Shown here piece by piece: positions 49,112-57,107 of a DNA stretch of 64,000 nucleotides. This stretch comes from Azospirillum tabaci (GTDB taxonomy: Bacteria; Pseudomonadota; Alphaproteobacteria; Azospirillales; Azospirillaceae): positions 1-64,000 of the forward strand of contig NZ_JACCJY010000018.1 of NCBI RefSeq assembly GCF_014596085.1, written 5' to 3'. Position numbers and translations under genes: made by a program. A model generated the notes under the pieces. The model did not search any database, was not told where the DNA came from, and saw only the letters and a list, made by a program, of their open reading frames with translations. Numbering within the stretch: position 1 is the first letter of the stretch; every line of letters begins with the position of its first letter.

Positions 49112-49196
49112 GAACGGCTGGGGTGCCTGCCGCAAGGCGGGCTGAGACCACACCCATCGAACCTGATCTGGGTCATGCCAGCGAAGGGAGCCAAGC
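49112..49196 (+). ncRNA. TPP riboswitch (THI element)
   Basis: The conserved TPP aptamer is present in order: GGGGTGCC, a GCCTGCC-GCAA-GGCGGGC stem, CTGAGA (49142-49147), ACCTGATCTGG (49161-49171) and ATGCCAGCGAAGGGA (49175-49189). The outer P1 stem GGCT/AGCC is at 49116-49119 and 49189-49192. It binds thiamine pyrophosphate and normally lowers expression of thiamine synthesis or uptake genes. Downstream, CCTCCT (49228-49233) can pair with the AGGAGG of the ribosome-binding site (49260-49265), and an upstream GAGGC (49201-49205) can pair with GCCTC (49227-49231). Translational control is therefore plausible. The gene it controls is the ABC binding protein at 49276. Confidence 0.95.
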
Positions 49197-49275
49197 GTTC
49201 GAGGCTGTGCCGCCGCTACACCCCTGGCCTCCTCGTCCTCGCGCGGTTCTTCGCCGGGCAGGAGGAGACACATCC

Positions 49276-50430
49276 ATGCGGCGCTTCCTTTCCATCCTCT
49301 CGGCAACGGTCTTTTCGGCGGCCTTTTCGGCGTCGCTCCTCCCGGGCGCGGCGCGGGCGGGCGAGGCCTCGGTCCCCGTGCTGGTGCCGCTGACCGGCTT
49401 CCTGTCGCTGGAGGGCACGAGCCAGCGCAACGGCGCGGTCCTGGCGCTGAAGGACGCGCCCGCGGGTGTCGCGGTGCGGTCGGAGGTGATCGACACCGGC
49501 ACCTCGCCGGAGGCCGCCGTTACGGCGCTGGAGCGCGCGGCGGGCGGCAAGGTCACGGCGGTGGCGGCCAGCATGCTGGGCACGCAGATGCTGGCGATGC
49601 TGCCGCTGGCCCAGGATTACGGCATTCCGCTGGTCACCGTGTCCGGCACGGCGAGCATCACCGAGCAGGGCAACCCCTGGGTCTTCCGCTTCTTCCCCGG
49701 CGACGCCGTGACCAAGGAGGCCCACGCCCGCTACGTGGCGGAGGAGTTGGGCAAGAAGCGCCCGGCGGTGATTTACCAGACGACCGCCTACGGGCAGAGC
49801 GGCAAGGCCCATCTGGAGCAGGCCTTCAAAAAGTTGGGCGTCGAGCCGGTGTTCGAGGAGGGAGTGGACCCCGCCGCCAAGGATCTGTTGCCCGTCCTGA
49901 CCAAGGCGCTGGCGGCCAAGCCCGACGTGCTGGTGCTGCATCTGCATTCCGGCCCGACCGCCCTGTTCATCCGGCAGGCGGCGGCCAATGGGGTGGCGGT
50001 GCCCATCGTCGCCGGCTCCGCCATGCACCAGCCGAGCACGGCGGCGCTTCTGGAACCGGCCGAGCTGAAGGGCGTCTGCGCCGAGACGGCGGCCTCGCCG
50101 ATTTCCGGCGGCAGCCCGGAGGTCGAGGCCTTCACCGCGGCCTACCGCGCCGCCTTCAACGCGGAGCCGGACGCCTTCGCGCTGGGCCAGTATGACGGCA
50201 TCCGCATGGTGCTGGCGGCGGTGCAGGCCGGCGCGGGGACCGCCGAGGCGGTGCGCAAGGCCCTGTCCGCGGGGACCCACCAGGGGCTTGCCATGACCTA
50301 CCGCTCGGACGGCAAGGGCAACATGGCGCATTCCGCCGTGATCGTCTGCTACGACGGCGCCTCGCGCGTGCCGGCGATCGCCAAGCGCTACGACAACGTG
50401 ACCGGCGTGGTGACCGGCATGGCGAAGTGA
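49276..50430 (+). CDS. Riboswitch-controlled ABC substrate-binding protein, Leu/Ile/Val-binding (Peripla_BP_6) type
   Basis: This 384-residue exported protein has signal peptide residues 1-28 (ending AARA). The mature part follows the LivK-like fold: VPVLVPLTGFLSLEGTSQRN, the ERAAGGKVTAVAASML and VSGTASITEQG stretch, WVFRFFPGDAVTKEAHARYV, and TALFIRQAAANGVAVPIV. By fold it belongs with branched-chain amino acid and amide binding proteins. But a TPP riboswitch sits directly upstream, so the ligand is more likely thiamine or one of its precursors (inference). AGGAGGAG at 49260-49267 is its ribosome-binding site. It is followed eight bases later by the first permease gene. Confidence 0.9.
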   Translation: MRRFLSILSATVFSAAFSASLLPGAARAGEASVPVLVPLTGFLSLEGTSQRNGAVLALKDAPAGVAVRSEVIDTGTSPEAAVTALERAAGGKVTAVAASMLGTQMLAMLPLAQDYGIPLVTVSGTASITEQGNPWVFRFFPGDAVTKEAHARYVAEELGKKRPAVIYQTTAYGQSGKAHLEQAFKKLGVEPVFEEGVDPAAKDLLPVLTKALAAKPDVLVLHLHSGPTALFIRQAAANGVAVPIVAGSAMHQPSTAALLEPAELKGVCAETAASPISGGSPEVEAFTAAYRAAFNAEPDAFALGQYDGIRMVLAAVQAGAGTAEAVRKALSAGTHQGLAMTYRSDGKGNMAHSAVIVCYDGASRVPAIAKRYDNVTGVVTGMAK

Positions 50431-50437
50431 GCGGGCC

Positions 50438-51322
50438 TTGATCACCCTGCAGCTTCTCGTCAACGGCCTCGCCCTGGGCGCCGCCTACGCGCTGGTCGCG
50501 CTGGGCTTCGTGCTGGTGCTGAACGCCACCGCGGCGGTGAATTTCGCGCAGGGCGATCTCGTGATGGCCGGCGGGCTGCTCGGCGTGGCGCTGGCGCCCC
50601 ATCTGCCGGCTTACCTGCCGTTGCCCGGGCTGCTCCTGCTGCCGGTGGTGCTGGTGCTGATGGCCGGGCTGGGGCTTGTGCTGGCGGCGGCGGCCTATCT
50701 GCCGCTGCGCCGCCGCCCGCCGGTGGCGGTCTTCATCAGCACCATCGCGGCGGGGATCATCCTGCAGAACGGCGCCTCCGTCCTGTTCGGGCCGGAGCCG
50801 CGGGCGGCACCGCCGCTGCTGAGCGGGGGAACGCTCGACCTCGGCGGGCTGGTGGTGGCGGAGCAGTCGCTGGCCATCATCGCCGTCGCCGCTCTGCTGA
50901 TCGCCGGGCAGCAATGGCTGTTCGGGCGGACCCAGCTCGGCCGCCGCCTGCGCGCCACGGCCCAGGACCCGGAGATGGCGCGGGCCTGCGGCGTGCGGGT
51001 GACGGCGATGATTCTGATCACCTTCGCGCTGGGCACCGCCTTTGCCGGGGCGGCGGGGCTGCTGCTCGCCAACCGCTACTTCGTCACCCCCACGGCGGGC
51101 GGCGACCTGATCCTCAAGGCCTACATCGCCGTGACCATCGGCGGCTGGGGCTCCGTCCCCGGGGCGGTCGCCGGCGCGCTGCTGATCGCGCTGTTCGAGG
51201 TGGGGGTGTCGTCGGTGCTGTCCTATCCGGTGGCGCTGGGGCTGCTCTACGCGACGCTGCTGGTCATTCTGGTCGCCCGCCCGCAGGGGCTGTTCGGGGA
51301 GGCGGCGCGGCGCCGTGCGTAA
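50438..51322 (+). CDS. Branched-chain-type ABC permease (LivH-like)
   Basis: This 294-residue permease has eight or so helices. NGLALGAAYALVALGFVLVLNATAAVNFAQGDLVMAGG is the LivH N-terminal pattern (cited in part: NFAQGDLVM), and RLRATAQDPEMARACGV, ANRYFVTPTAGGDLILKAYI and VTIGGWGSVPGAVAGALLIA are also LivH-like. It uses TTG 50438 as start, eight bases after the binding-protein stop. Its last eight bases overlap the next gene. It is part of the operon controlled by the TPP riboswitch. Confidence 0.9.
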   Translation: MITLQLLVNGLALGAAYALVALGFVLVLNATAAVNFAQGDLVMAGGLLGVALAPHLPAYLPLPGLLLLPVVLVLMAGLGLVLAAAAYLPLRRRPPVAVFISTIAAGIILQNGASVLFGPEPRAAPPLLSGGTLDLGGLVVAEQSLAIIAVAALLIAGQQWLFGRTQLGRRLRATAQDPEMARACGVRVTAMILITFALGTAFAGAAGLLLANRYFVTPTAGGDLILKAYIAVTIGGWGSVPGAVAGALLIALFEVGVSSVLSYPVALGLLYATLLVILVARPQGLFGEAARRRA

Positions 51323-53054
51323 CGGTGTGCGCAAGTTGTGGGCGCTGGCCCCCACCCTGACCCTCCCCCGCTTCGCAGGGGAGGGGATTGGGGTCGCGGT
51401 GCTGGTGGCGTACGCGCTGCTGTACGCGTCGCCGTACGGGCTGCGCGTGCTGACCGTGGCGGGGGTGTACGCGTTGGCCGCCATCGGCTTCCAAATCGTC
51501 TTCGGGCTGGGTGGGGCGCTGTCGCTGGCCCATGGCGCTTTCTTCGGAATCGGGGCCTACGCGACGGGCATCCTGGGCAGCCAGTGGGGTCTTGGCTTCG
51601 CCGCGACCTTTCCGGTCTCGCTGCTGGTGCCGCTGCTGCTGGCCCTGCTGGTCGGTCTGCCGGTGCTTAGGCTGGAATCCCATTACTTCGCGCTGGCGAC
51701 GCTGGGCATCGCGCAGGTCGTCCATCTGCTGGCGGTCAACAGCCCCGGCCTGACCGGCGGCGCCAACGGATTGCCGGGCGTGCCGGGCATTGTCCTGTTC
51801 GGCTGGGCGGTGCCGCGCGGCCTGCCGCTGGCGGCGGCGGTCTGGGGCTTCGTGGCGCTGGGCGGGCTGGTGGCCTGGAGGCTGGCGCGCGGGCACTGGG
51901 GACGGGCGCTGACGCTGGTGCGCGACGACCCGTTGGCTGCGGGCACGCTGGGTCTGGACGTCGGTGGGCTGCGGCTGGCCGCTTTCGCGCTGAGCGCCGT
52001 TTATGCCGGTGCGGCGGGGGCGCTGGCCGTGCACACCCAGCGCGTCGTCTCGCCGGAGGTGCTGGAGTTCCCCGTGATGGTCTCCGTCCTCACCATCGCC
52101 GTGGTCGGCGGGCGGGGGCGGGTGGCCGGGGCGATCCTGGGGGCGGTGCTGCTGCTCCACCTGCCGGAGTGGTTCCGCTTCCTGGAACGCAGCTACCTGA
52201 TCGTCTACGGCGTGGCCCTGCTCGCCACCATCGTGCTGGCGCCGCACGGGTTGACCGGCCTGCTCGACCGGCTGTTCCCGTCCCGCCCGGCACCGTTGCC
52301 CGAGCCCGCCGCCCCGCCGGAAACGGCCATTCCGACGGGGCCGCTGCTGCGGGTGGAGGGGCTGACCAAGGGCTTCGGCGGGGTGCGGGCGGTGGATGGG
52401 GTGTCGCTGACGCTGGAGGCCGCGACCATCACCGGTCTGATCGGCCCCAACGGTTCCGGAAAGACGACGCTGGTCAACCTGATCTCCGGACTGGAGACGC
52501 CGGACGGCGGGCGGGTGATGATGGGCAATTCGGATATGGCGGGACAGCGGCCCGACCGCATCGCCCGCGCCGGGATCGCCCGCACGTTCCAGGCGGTCAG
52601 CCTGCCGGAGGGCGCCAACGTCTTGGCCGCCGTGGCCGCGGCGCGGCTGGAGCGCGACGGCTCGATCGCCCTGGCCGAGGCGCACGCCCTGTGGGCGCTG
52701 GAGCGGCTGGGCGCTGCGGACCTCGCCGCCAAGCCCTGCGCCGGTCTGCCCGCGGCGCTGCGCCGCCGGGTGGAACTGGCCCGCGCGCTGGCCCGCCAGC
52801 CCGCCGTTCTGCTGCTCGACGAGCCGGCGGCGGGGCTGACCGACGGGGAGAAGGCGGAACTGGCCGGTCACCTGCGCGCCATCGCCGCCACGGGCACCGC
52901 GCTGCTGGTGGTGGAGCACGACATGGGCTTCCTGCTGCCGCTCGCCGGCCATGTGCTGTGCCTGGACCAGGGGCGCCCGCTCTACGAAGGCCCACCGGAG
53001 GGGGTGCGCAGCGATCCCGCCGTGGTCGCCGCCTATCTGGGGGAGGGGGTATGA
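51315..53054 (+). CDS. Fused LivM-like permease and LivG-like ATPase
   Basis: A 579-residue fusion. Residues about 25-305 are a LivM-like permease with VYALAAIGFQIVFGLGGALS and VVGGRGRVAGAILGAVLLLH. Residues about 340-579 are a LivG-like ATPase with Walker A GPNGSGKTT and Walker B VLLLDEPAAGLTD. The signature motif before Walker B reads LPAALRRRVELARAL where LivG has LSYGQ, so this ATP site looks degenerate. The first 24 codons from GTG 51315 run through a palindromic repeat (residues 11-24: LAPTLTLPRFAGEG). A GTG at 51399 after the repeat, with GAGGGG upstream, is an alternative start. The stop overlaps the next gene by four bases. Confidence 0.9.
   Translation: MRNGVRKLWALAPTLTLPRFAGEGIGVAVLVAYALLYASPYGLRVLTVAGVYALAAIGFQIVFGLGGALSLAHGAFFGIGAYATGILGSQWGLGFAATFPVSLLVPLLLALLVGLPVLRLESHYFALATLGIAQVVHLLAVNSPGLTGGANGLPGVPGIVLFGWAVPRGLPLAAAVWGFVALGGLVAWRLARGHWGRALTLVRDDPLAAGTLGLDVGGLRLAAFALSAVYAGAAGALAVHTQRVVSPEVLEFPVMVSVLTIAVVGGRGRVAGAILGAVLLLHLPEWFRFLERSYLIVYGVALLATIVLAPHGLTGLLDRLFPSRPAPLPEPAAPPETAIPTGPLLRVEGLTKGFGGVRAVDGVSLTLEAATITGLIGPNGSGKTTLVNLISGLETPDGGRVMMGNSDMAGQRPDRIARAGIARTFQAVSLPEGANVLAAVAAARLERDGSIALAEAHALWALERLGAADLAAKPCAGLPAALRRRVELARALARQPAVLLLDEPAAGLTDGEKAELAGHLRAIAATGTALLVVEHDMGFLLPLAGHVLCLDQGRPLYEGPPEGVRSDPAVVAAYLGEGV
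51346..51386. repeat. One-armed palindromic repeat inside a coding region, copy 5
   Basis: The sequence matches the left arm of copies 2 and 3 (GCCCCCACCC, CCCTCCCCC, CTTCGCAGGGGAGGGG). Unlike the other copies it lies in an open frame, contributing 14 residues at the N-terminus of the fused permease-ATPase gene or lying in its leader. Confidence 0.85.
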
Positions 53055-53761
53055 CGGGGGCTCCCCTGTTGCAGGTCGAGGGGCTGACCGCGGGCTATGG
53101 CGGGGCGGTTGCCGTGGACCGCCTGTCGCTGTCCGTGGCGGCGGGCGAGGCGGTGGCCCTGCTGGGCGCCAACGGGGCGGGCAAGTCGACGCTGCTCAAG
53201 GCCATCCTCGGCCTCGTCCCGGCGATGGGTGGGCGTATCCGGCTGGCGGGCGAGGAGATCGGCGCCCTTGCCCCGGAGCGGCGGGTTCGCCTTGGCCTGG
53301 GCTATGTGCCGGAGGGGCGGCGCGTCTTCCCCGGCATGAGCGTGCGCGACAACCTGGAGGTGGCGAGCTGGCTGGGTCGGGCCGAGCGCGTCCGCGACCT
53401 GGAGCGCGTCTTCGCCCTGTTCCCGGCGCTGGAGGGCAAAGCGGAGGAGCGGGCGTGGCGCCTGTCCGGCGGGCAACAGCAAATGCTTGCGGTGGGCCGC
53501 GCGCTGATGGGCCGCCCGCGGGTCCTGCTGCTCGACGAACCGTCGCTCGGCCTGTCGCCCAAGCTGGCGGGGGAGGTCTTCGCCGCCGTCCGCGCCATCG
53601 CCGCGACTGGAACCGCGGTGCTGGTCGCCGAGCAGAGCGCGGCCCGCGCCCTGTCGGCCGCTGGTCGCGTCGTCCTGCTGCGGCTCGGCAAGTCGATCCA
53701 TGACGGGCCGGTGGAGACGCTTCCCGGCGACGCGCTGCGGGACGCCTTTCTGGGCGGCTGA
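53051..53761 (+). CDS. Branched-chain-type ABC ATPase (LivF-like)
   Basis: This 236-residue ATPase has Walker A GANGAGKST (about residues 40-48), signature RLSGGQQQML, Walker B VLLLDEPSLGLSP and the LivF-type GYVPEGRRVFPGMSVRDNL segment. It supplies the intact ABC signature missing from the fused partner. It overlaps that partner by ATGA and ends the riboswitch-controlled operon. Confidence 0.93.
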   Translation: MTGAPLLQVEGLTAGYGGAVAVDRLSLSVAAGEAVALLGANGAGKSTLLKAILGLVPAMGGRIRLAGEEIGALAPERRVRLGLGYVPEGRRVFPGMSVRDNLEVASWLGRAERVRDLERVFALFPALEGKAEERAWRLSGGQQQMLAVGRALMGRPRVLLLDEPSLGLSPKLAGEVFAAVRAIAATGTAVLVAEQSAARALSAAGRVVLLRLGKSIHDGPVETLPGDALRDAFLGG

Positions 53762-53909
53762 TCCGCGGTCGCAGGGCGGCGCCGGACGCAATTCGGCATT
53801 GCGGCAACAGGCCGGGATCTTTGTCGTGACTTTCTCGTCTTGCGCTTGCCGATCCCAAACGGCGGGGATAGCTTCCGGCGTCGCCCTGCCCGTAAGGATT
53901 ACCTCTGCC

Positions 53910-55121
53910 ATGTTGGACAAAGCCGTCGCTGCTGCACTCTCCTCCCTTCTTCTGCTGGGCGCCGCTGCCGCCCACGCCGATGGGGCGCAGGTGGCGGAGC
54001 TGGTCCCCGTCAACCCGCCAACCATGTATTACCCGGCGCCGTCCTCCGGCCCGGCGCCGGCGCCGGCGCCCCGCACCGTCGCTCCGTCGGCACCGTCGGC
54101 GCCAGCCGCCGCCGATCCGACCGAGAAGACCGGACCGGCCGAGCTTGAGGATGGCTGGGAAGGCGGCCCGTCGCGCGACCGGGACGGCAAGTTCGCCTAT
54201 TGCGCCATCGAGGGCCGCTTCGACACCGGCCATGTCCTGATGATCGCGCGCAACATCAAGGGCGAGGTCAACCTCGGCATGGGCATTCCCGGCGCCGAAC
54301 TTCCGGGCAGCGAGCAGTGGAAGGTCAAAGTCGTGGTGGACGGCAAGCTGACGCGCGAACGCCGTGCGCTGGCGCCCAAGCCGGACATGCTGGTCATCCC
54401 CAACGGCAAGGACGAGGAGCTTTACACCGCCCTGATGAACGGCAAGGAGGTGGTCTTCGCCTCCGACGCCGACCGCATGGCCTTCGCGTTGAAGGGCACC
54501 AAGAAAGTGCTCACCGACCTGAAGACCTGCGTGGACAAGGCCGGCGCCGTTCCGCCCATCGACACCCGCACCAAGAAGGCCGCGACCCGTCCCGACGAGC
54601 TGCCGGAAGGGCTGGCCGACCTGCTGAAGGCGGCCGGCGTGCGCGACGTCAAGCGCGTGTCGCTGGAAAACGTGCCGAAGGGCGAGCGCCCCGCCGACAT
54701 GGCCTGGCGCATCGGCCCGATCGTCGGCGGCATCCGCGAGCGGATGGTCGAGGAGGGGGCCAAGCTGGAGGATCTGTCCGCCGGCTACGTCGACGCAATG
54801 AAGAAGCGCTGCGAGGGCGGCACGCCGACCGCGTCGCTGAGCGCCGTCGAGGATCTTCCCGGCCTGATGCTGCGCACCGGCTCAGTCGATTGCGCGCTGA
54901 AGGAAGGCAAGATGCACGTCTCGCTGACCTTCTTCCTGGCGCCCAGCCGCCTGTTCACGATCCTGTTCCATGAGGCGCAGGAGGCCGACATCGGGCTGGC
55001 CGACAAGGTGCGCGACAATCTGGCGGAGGTTCTGCGCCGACTCGCCGTCAACCCGCCGTCCGCTCAGCCGTCCGCTCAGCCGTCCTCCTCCCCGGCGTCG
55101 GCGCAGACGGGCAAGCCCTAA
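53910..55121 (+). CDS. Secreted protein of unknown function
   Basis: I do not recognise this 403-residue protein. It has a clear signal peptide (residues 1-23, ending AHADG) and a Pro/Ala-rich linker (about 35-75: PAPSSGPAPAPAPRTVAPSA). The folded region has a repeated alternating pattern (FAYCAIEGRFDTGHVLMIAR, MGIPGAELPG, KVKVVVDGKLTRERRAL). A second part has conserved-looking Cys residues (LKTCVDKAG, KKRCEGGT, VDCALKEG). The C-terminus repeats SAQPSAQPSSSP. The four Cys of the mature part could form disulfides. TAAGGATT before ATG 53910 supports the start. It stands alone between two unrelated loci. Confidence 0.75.
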   Translation: MLDKAVAAALSSLLLLGAAAAHADGAQVAELVPVNPPTMYYPAPSSGPAPAPAPRTVAPSAPSAPAAADPTEKTGPAELEDGWEGGPSRDRDGKFAYCAIEGRFDTGHVLMIARNIKGEVNLGMGIPGAELPGSEQWKVKVVVDGKLTRERRALAPKPDMLVIPNGKDEELYTALMNGKEVVFASDADRMAFALKGTKKVLTDLKTCVDKAGAVPPIDTRTKKAATRPDELPEGLADLLKAAGVRDVKRVSLENVPKGERPADMAWRIGPIVGGIRERMVEEGAKLEDLSAGYVDAMKKRCEGGTPTASLSAVEDLPGLMLRTGSVDCALKEGKMHVSLTFFLAPSRLFTILFHEAQEADIGLADKVRDNLAEVLRRLAVNPPSAQPSAQPSSSPASAQTGKP

Positions 55122-55179
55122 GGGGGTAGGTCCGCGCCCTGCGGTTGACGGCGCGGAGGCAGGGTACACATTGTCCGGC

Positions 55180-57021
55180 ATGCCGGATGACATGACGGGA
55201 ATCCGGGGCGCCGCGGGGGACGCGGCCGGCGCCCTGACCAGAGCACGCAACCCCGGCCGGCGGTTCCTCAGGGTGCTGACACGGCGGAGCCTGCGCGACA
55301 GCGTCCTGGGCGTGCTGATGCTCGCCGGGGCCATCGGCGCCGGGGTCGGGCTGGCCGTGGCCATGCTGCACGAGGCCGTGGTCTGGACGCAGAGGTTCGT
55401 CTTCTCGGTGTCCCACGGGCAGGATCTGGGCGAGGCCGCGTTGGGCGACCCCTGGCGGACCCTGCTCGTTCCGGCCATCGGTGGCCTGCTGCTCGGCGTG
55501 ATGGTGAAGCTGGTGCGGCGCTGGCGATCCAACGACATCGTCGACCCCGTCGAGGCGAACGCGCTCTACGGGGGCAAGATGTCCCTGATCGACAGCCTGC
55601 GCCTGACCTTGGCGACCCTGCTGTCCAACGGCTCCGGCGCGTCGGTGGGGATGGAGGCGGCCTACACCCAGGCGGGGGCGGGCATCGCCTCGACGCTCGG
55701 CCAGAAGCTCCATCTGCGGCGGGCGGACCTGCGCACGCTGGTCGGCTGCGGGGCGGCGGCGGCCATCTCCGCCGCTTACGGCGCGCCGCTGGCCGGCGCC
55801 TTCTACGCCTTCGAACTGGTTATGGGCGGCTACACCATCGCCACGCTGGCCCCGATCGGGGCGGCGTCGGTCGCCGCGGTGGCGGTGGCCCACTGGCTGA
55901 CCGACCCGTCCCCGGCCCTGTTCTTCGGCCGCCCGGTGGCGGTGGAGGGCTGGGACTATGTGGCCTGCGGAGTCCTTGGCTTTCTGGCCGGCTGGCTCAG
56001 CATTCTCGCCATGCAGGCGGTGACGGTGGCCGAGCGCGGATTCCGCGCGCTGCCCATCCCCGTCTGGGGCCGCCCCGCGCTGGGCGGACTCGCTTTGGGC
56101 GCGCTGGCGCTGGCGGTTCCGCAGGTGCTGGGGGCCGGCCCCGGCGCCGACCCGTCGCAACTGGCCCGCGGGCTGGAGGCCATGGCGGTCCTGCTCGTCG
56201 CCAAGATCGTCGCGTCCGCCCTCTCGCTCGGTTCGGGCTTCCGCGGCGGGCTGTTCAGCGCCTCGCTGCTTCTCGGCGGGCTGTTCGGCGGGCTGGCCTA
56301 TGGGTTGGTCGAGCTGCTGGTGCCGGGGCTGGGGCTCGACCGGATGCTGCTGGTGCTGGCCGGCATGGGGGCGGTGGCCGCCGGCATCATCGGCGCGCCG
56401 GTCACCATGGTGCTTCTGGTGCTGGAGTCGACGCAGGATTTCTGGGCGGCGTCCGGCGTGCTGATCGGCGTGGTGGTGTCGACCACCGTGGTCCGGCAGG
56501 CCTTCGGCTACTCCTTCGCGACGTGGCGCTTCCACCTGCGCGGCGTGCCGATCCGCGGCGCCTACGATGTCGGCTGGGTGTCGGAGCTGACGGCGATGCG
56601 GCTGATGCGCGGCGACGTGAAGACGATCCTGACCACCCAGACCCTGGACACGCTGCGCCGCCTGCACCCGCTGGGCGCCGCCAAGACCGTCTTCGCGGTG
56701 GAACCGGACGGGTCCTACGCCGGCATCATCGACATGGGCACGGTGCACGACCCGTCACTCGGCGAGGAGGACGCCAAGACGCCCGTCGGCGAACTGGCCA
56801 AGCACGCCGACGCCTTCCTGCGGCCCGGCGACGACGTGCGCAGCGTGCTCCAGCGCTTCTGCAGCGCGGAGGTTGAGGCGCTGCCGGTCCTGGCCTCGCC
56901 CACCGACCGGAGGATCGTCGGCTACGTCACCGAGGCCTACGCCCTGCGCCGCTACAGCCAGGAGCTGGAGCGGCAGCGCGGCGAGGAGTTGGGGGAACGC
57001 AGCCTCTACGGGCGGGACTGA
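55180..57021 (+). CDS. ClC-family chloride channel/antiporter with C-terminal CBS domain pair
   Basis: This protein of about 613 residues has a ClC membrane domain (residues about 40-445) and two CBS motifs at the C-terminus (about 465-600; MRGDVKTILTTQTLDTLRRL and SAEVEALPVLASPTDRRIVG). The ClC selectivity motifs are diverged: GSGASVGMEAAYTQAGAGIA replaces GSGIP/GKEGP but keeps a Glu at the gating position, and GSGFRGGLFSASLLLGG is present. That pattern occurs in a subset of proteobacterial ClCs. The start could be TTG 55171 (AGGG six bases upstream) or ATG 55180. It converges with the first ppk2 gene across a terminator. Confidence 0.88.
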   Translation: MPDDMTGIRGAAGDAAGALTRARNPGRRFLRVLTRRSLRDSVLGVLMLAGAIGAGVGLAVAMLHEAVVWTQRFVFSVSHGQDLGEAALGDPWRTLLVPAIGGLLLGVMVKLVRRWRSNDIVDPVEANALYGGKMSLIDSLRLTLATLLSNGSGASVGMEAAYTQAGAGIASTLGQKLHLRRADLRTLVGCGAAAAISAAYGAPLAGAFYAFELVMGGYTIATLAPIGAASVAAVAVAHWLTDPSPALFFGRPVAVEGWDYVACGVLGFLAGWLSILAMQAVTVAERGFRALPIPVWGRPALGGLALGALALAVPQVLGAGPGADPSQLARGLEAMAVLLVAKIVASALSLGSGFRGGLFSASLLLGGLFGGLAYGLVELLVPGLGLDRMLLVLAGMGAVAAGIIGAPVTMVLLVLESTQDFWAASGVLIGVVVSTTVVRQAFGYSFATWRFHLRGVPIRGAYDVGWVSELTAMRLMRGDVKTILTTQTLDTLRRLHPLGAAKTVFAVEPDGSYAGIIDMGTVHDPSLGEEDAKTPVGELAKHADAFLRPGDDVRSVLQRFCSAEVEALPVLASPTDRRIVGYVTEAYALRRYSQELERQRGEELGERSLYGRD

Positions 57022-57054
57022 CCGCCGTCCCTTAGGGACATCACGTTCGAAGTC

Positions 57055-57107
57055 CCCTCTCCCCGGAGGGGAGAGGGTTAAAAGGGCTAAATGCGAAAGC
57101 CTTTTAA
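57055..57107. terminator. Double-hairpin terminator between the ClC gene and ppk2
   Basis: CCCTCTCCCC (57055-57064) pairs with GGGGAGAGGG (57068-57077). Immediately after, TTAAAAGG (57078-57085) pairs with CCTTTTAA (57100-57107). The second stem supplies A and T runs on both sides, suiting the convergent genes. Confidence 0.75.
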
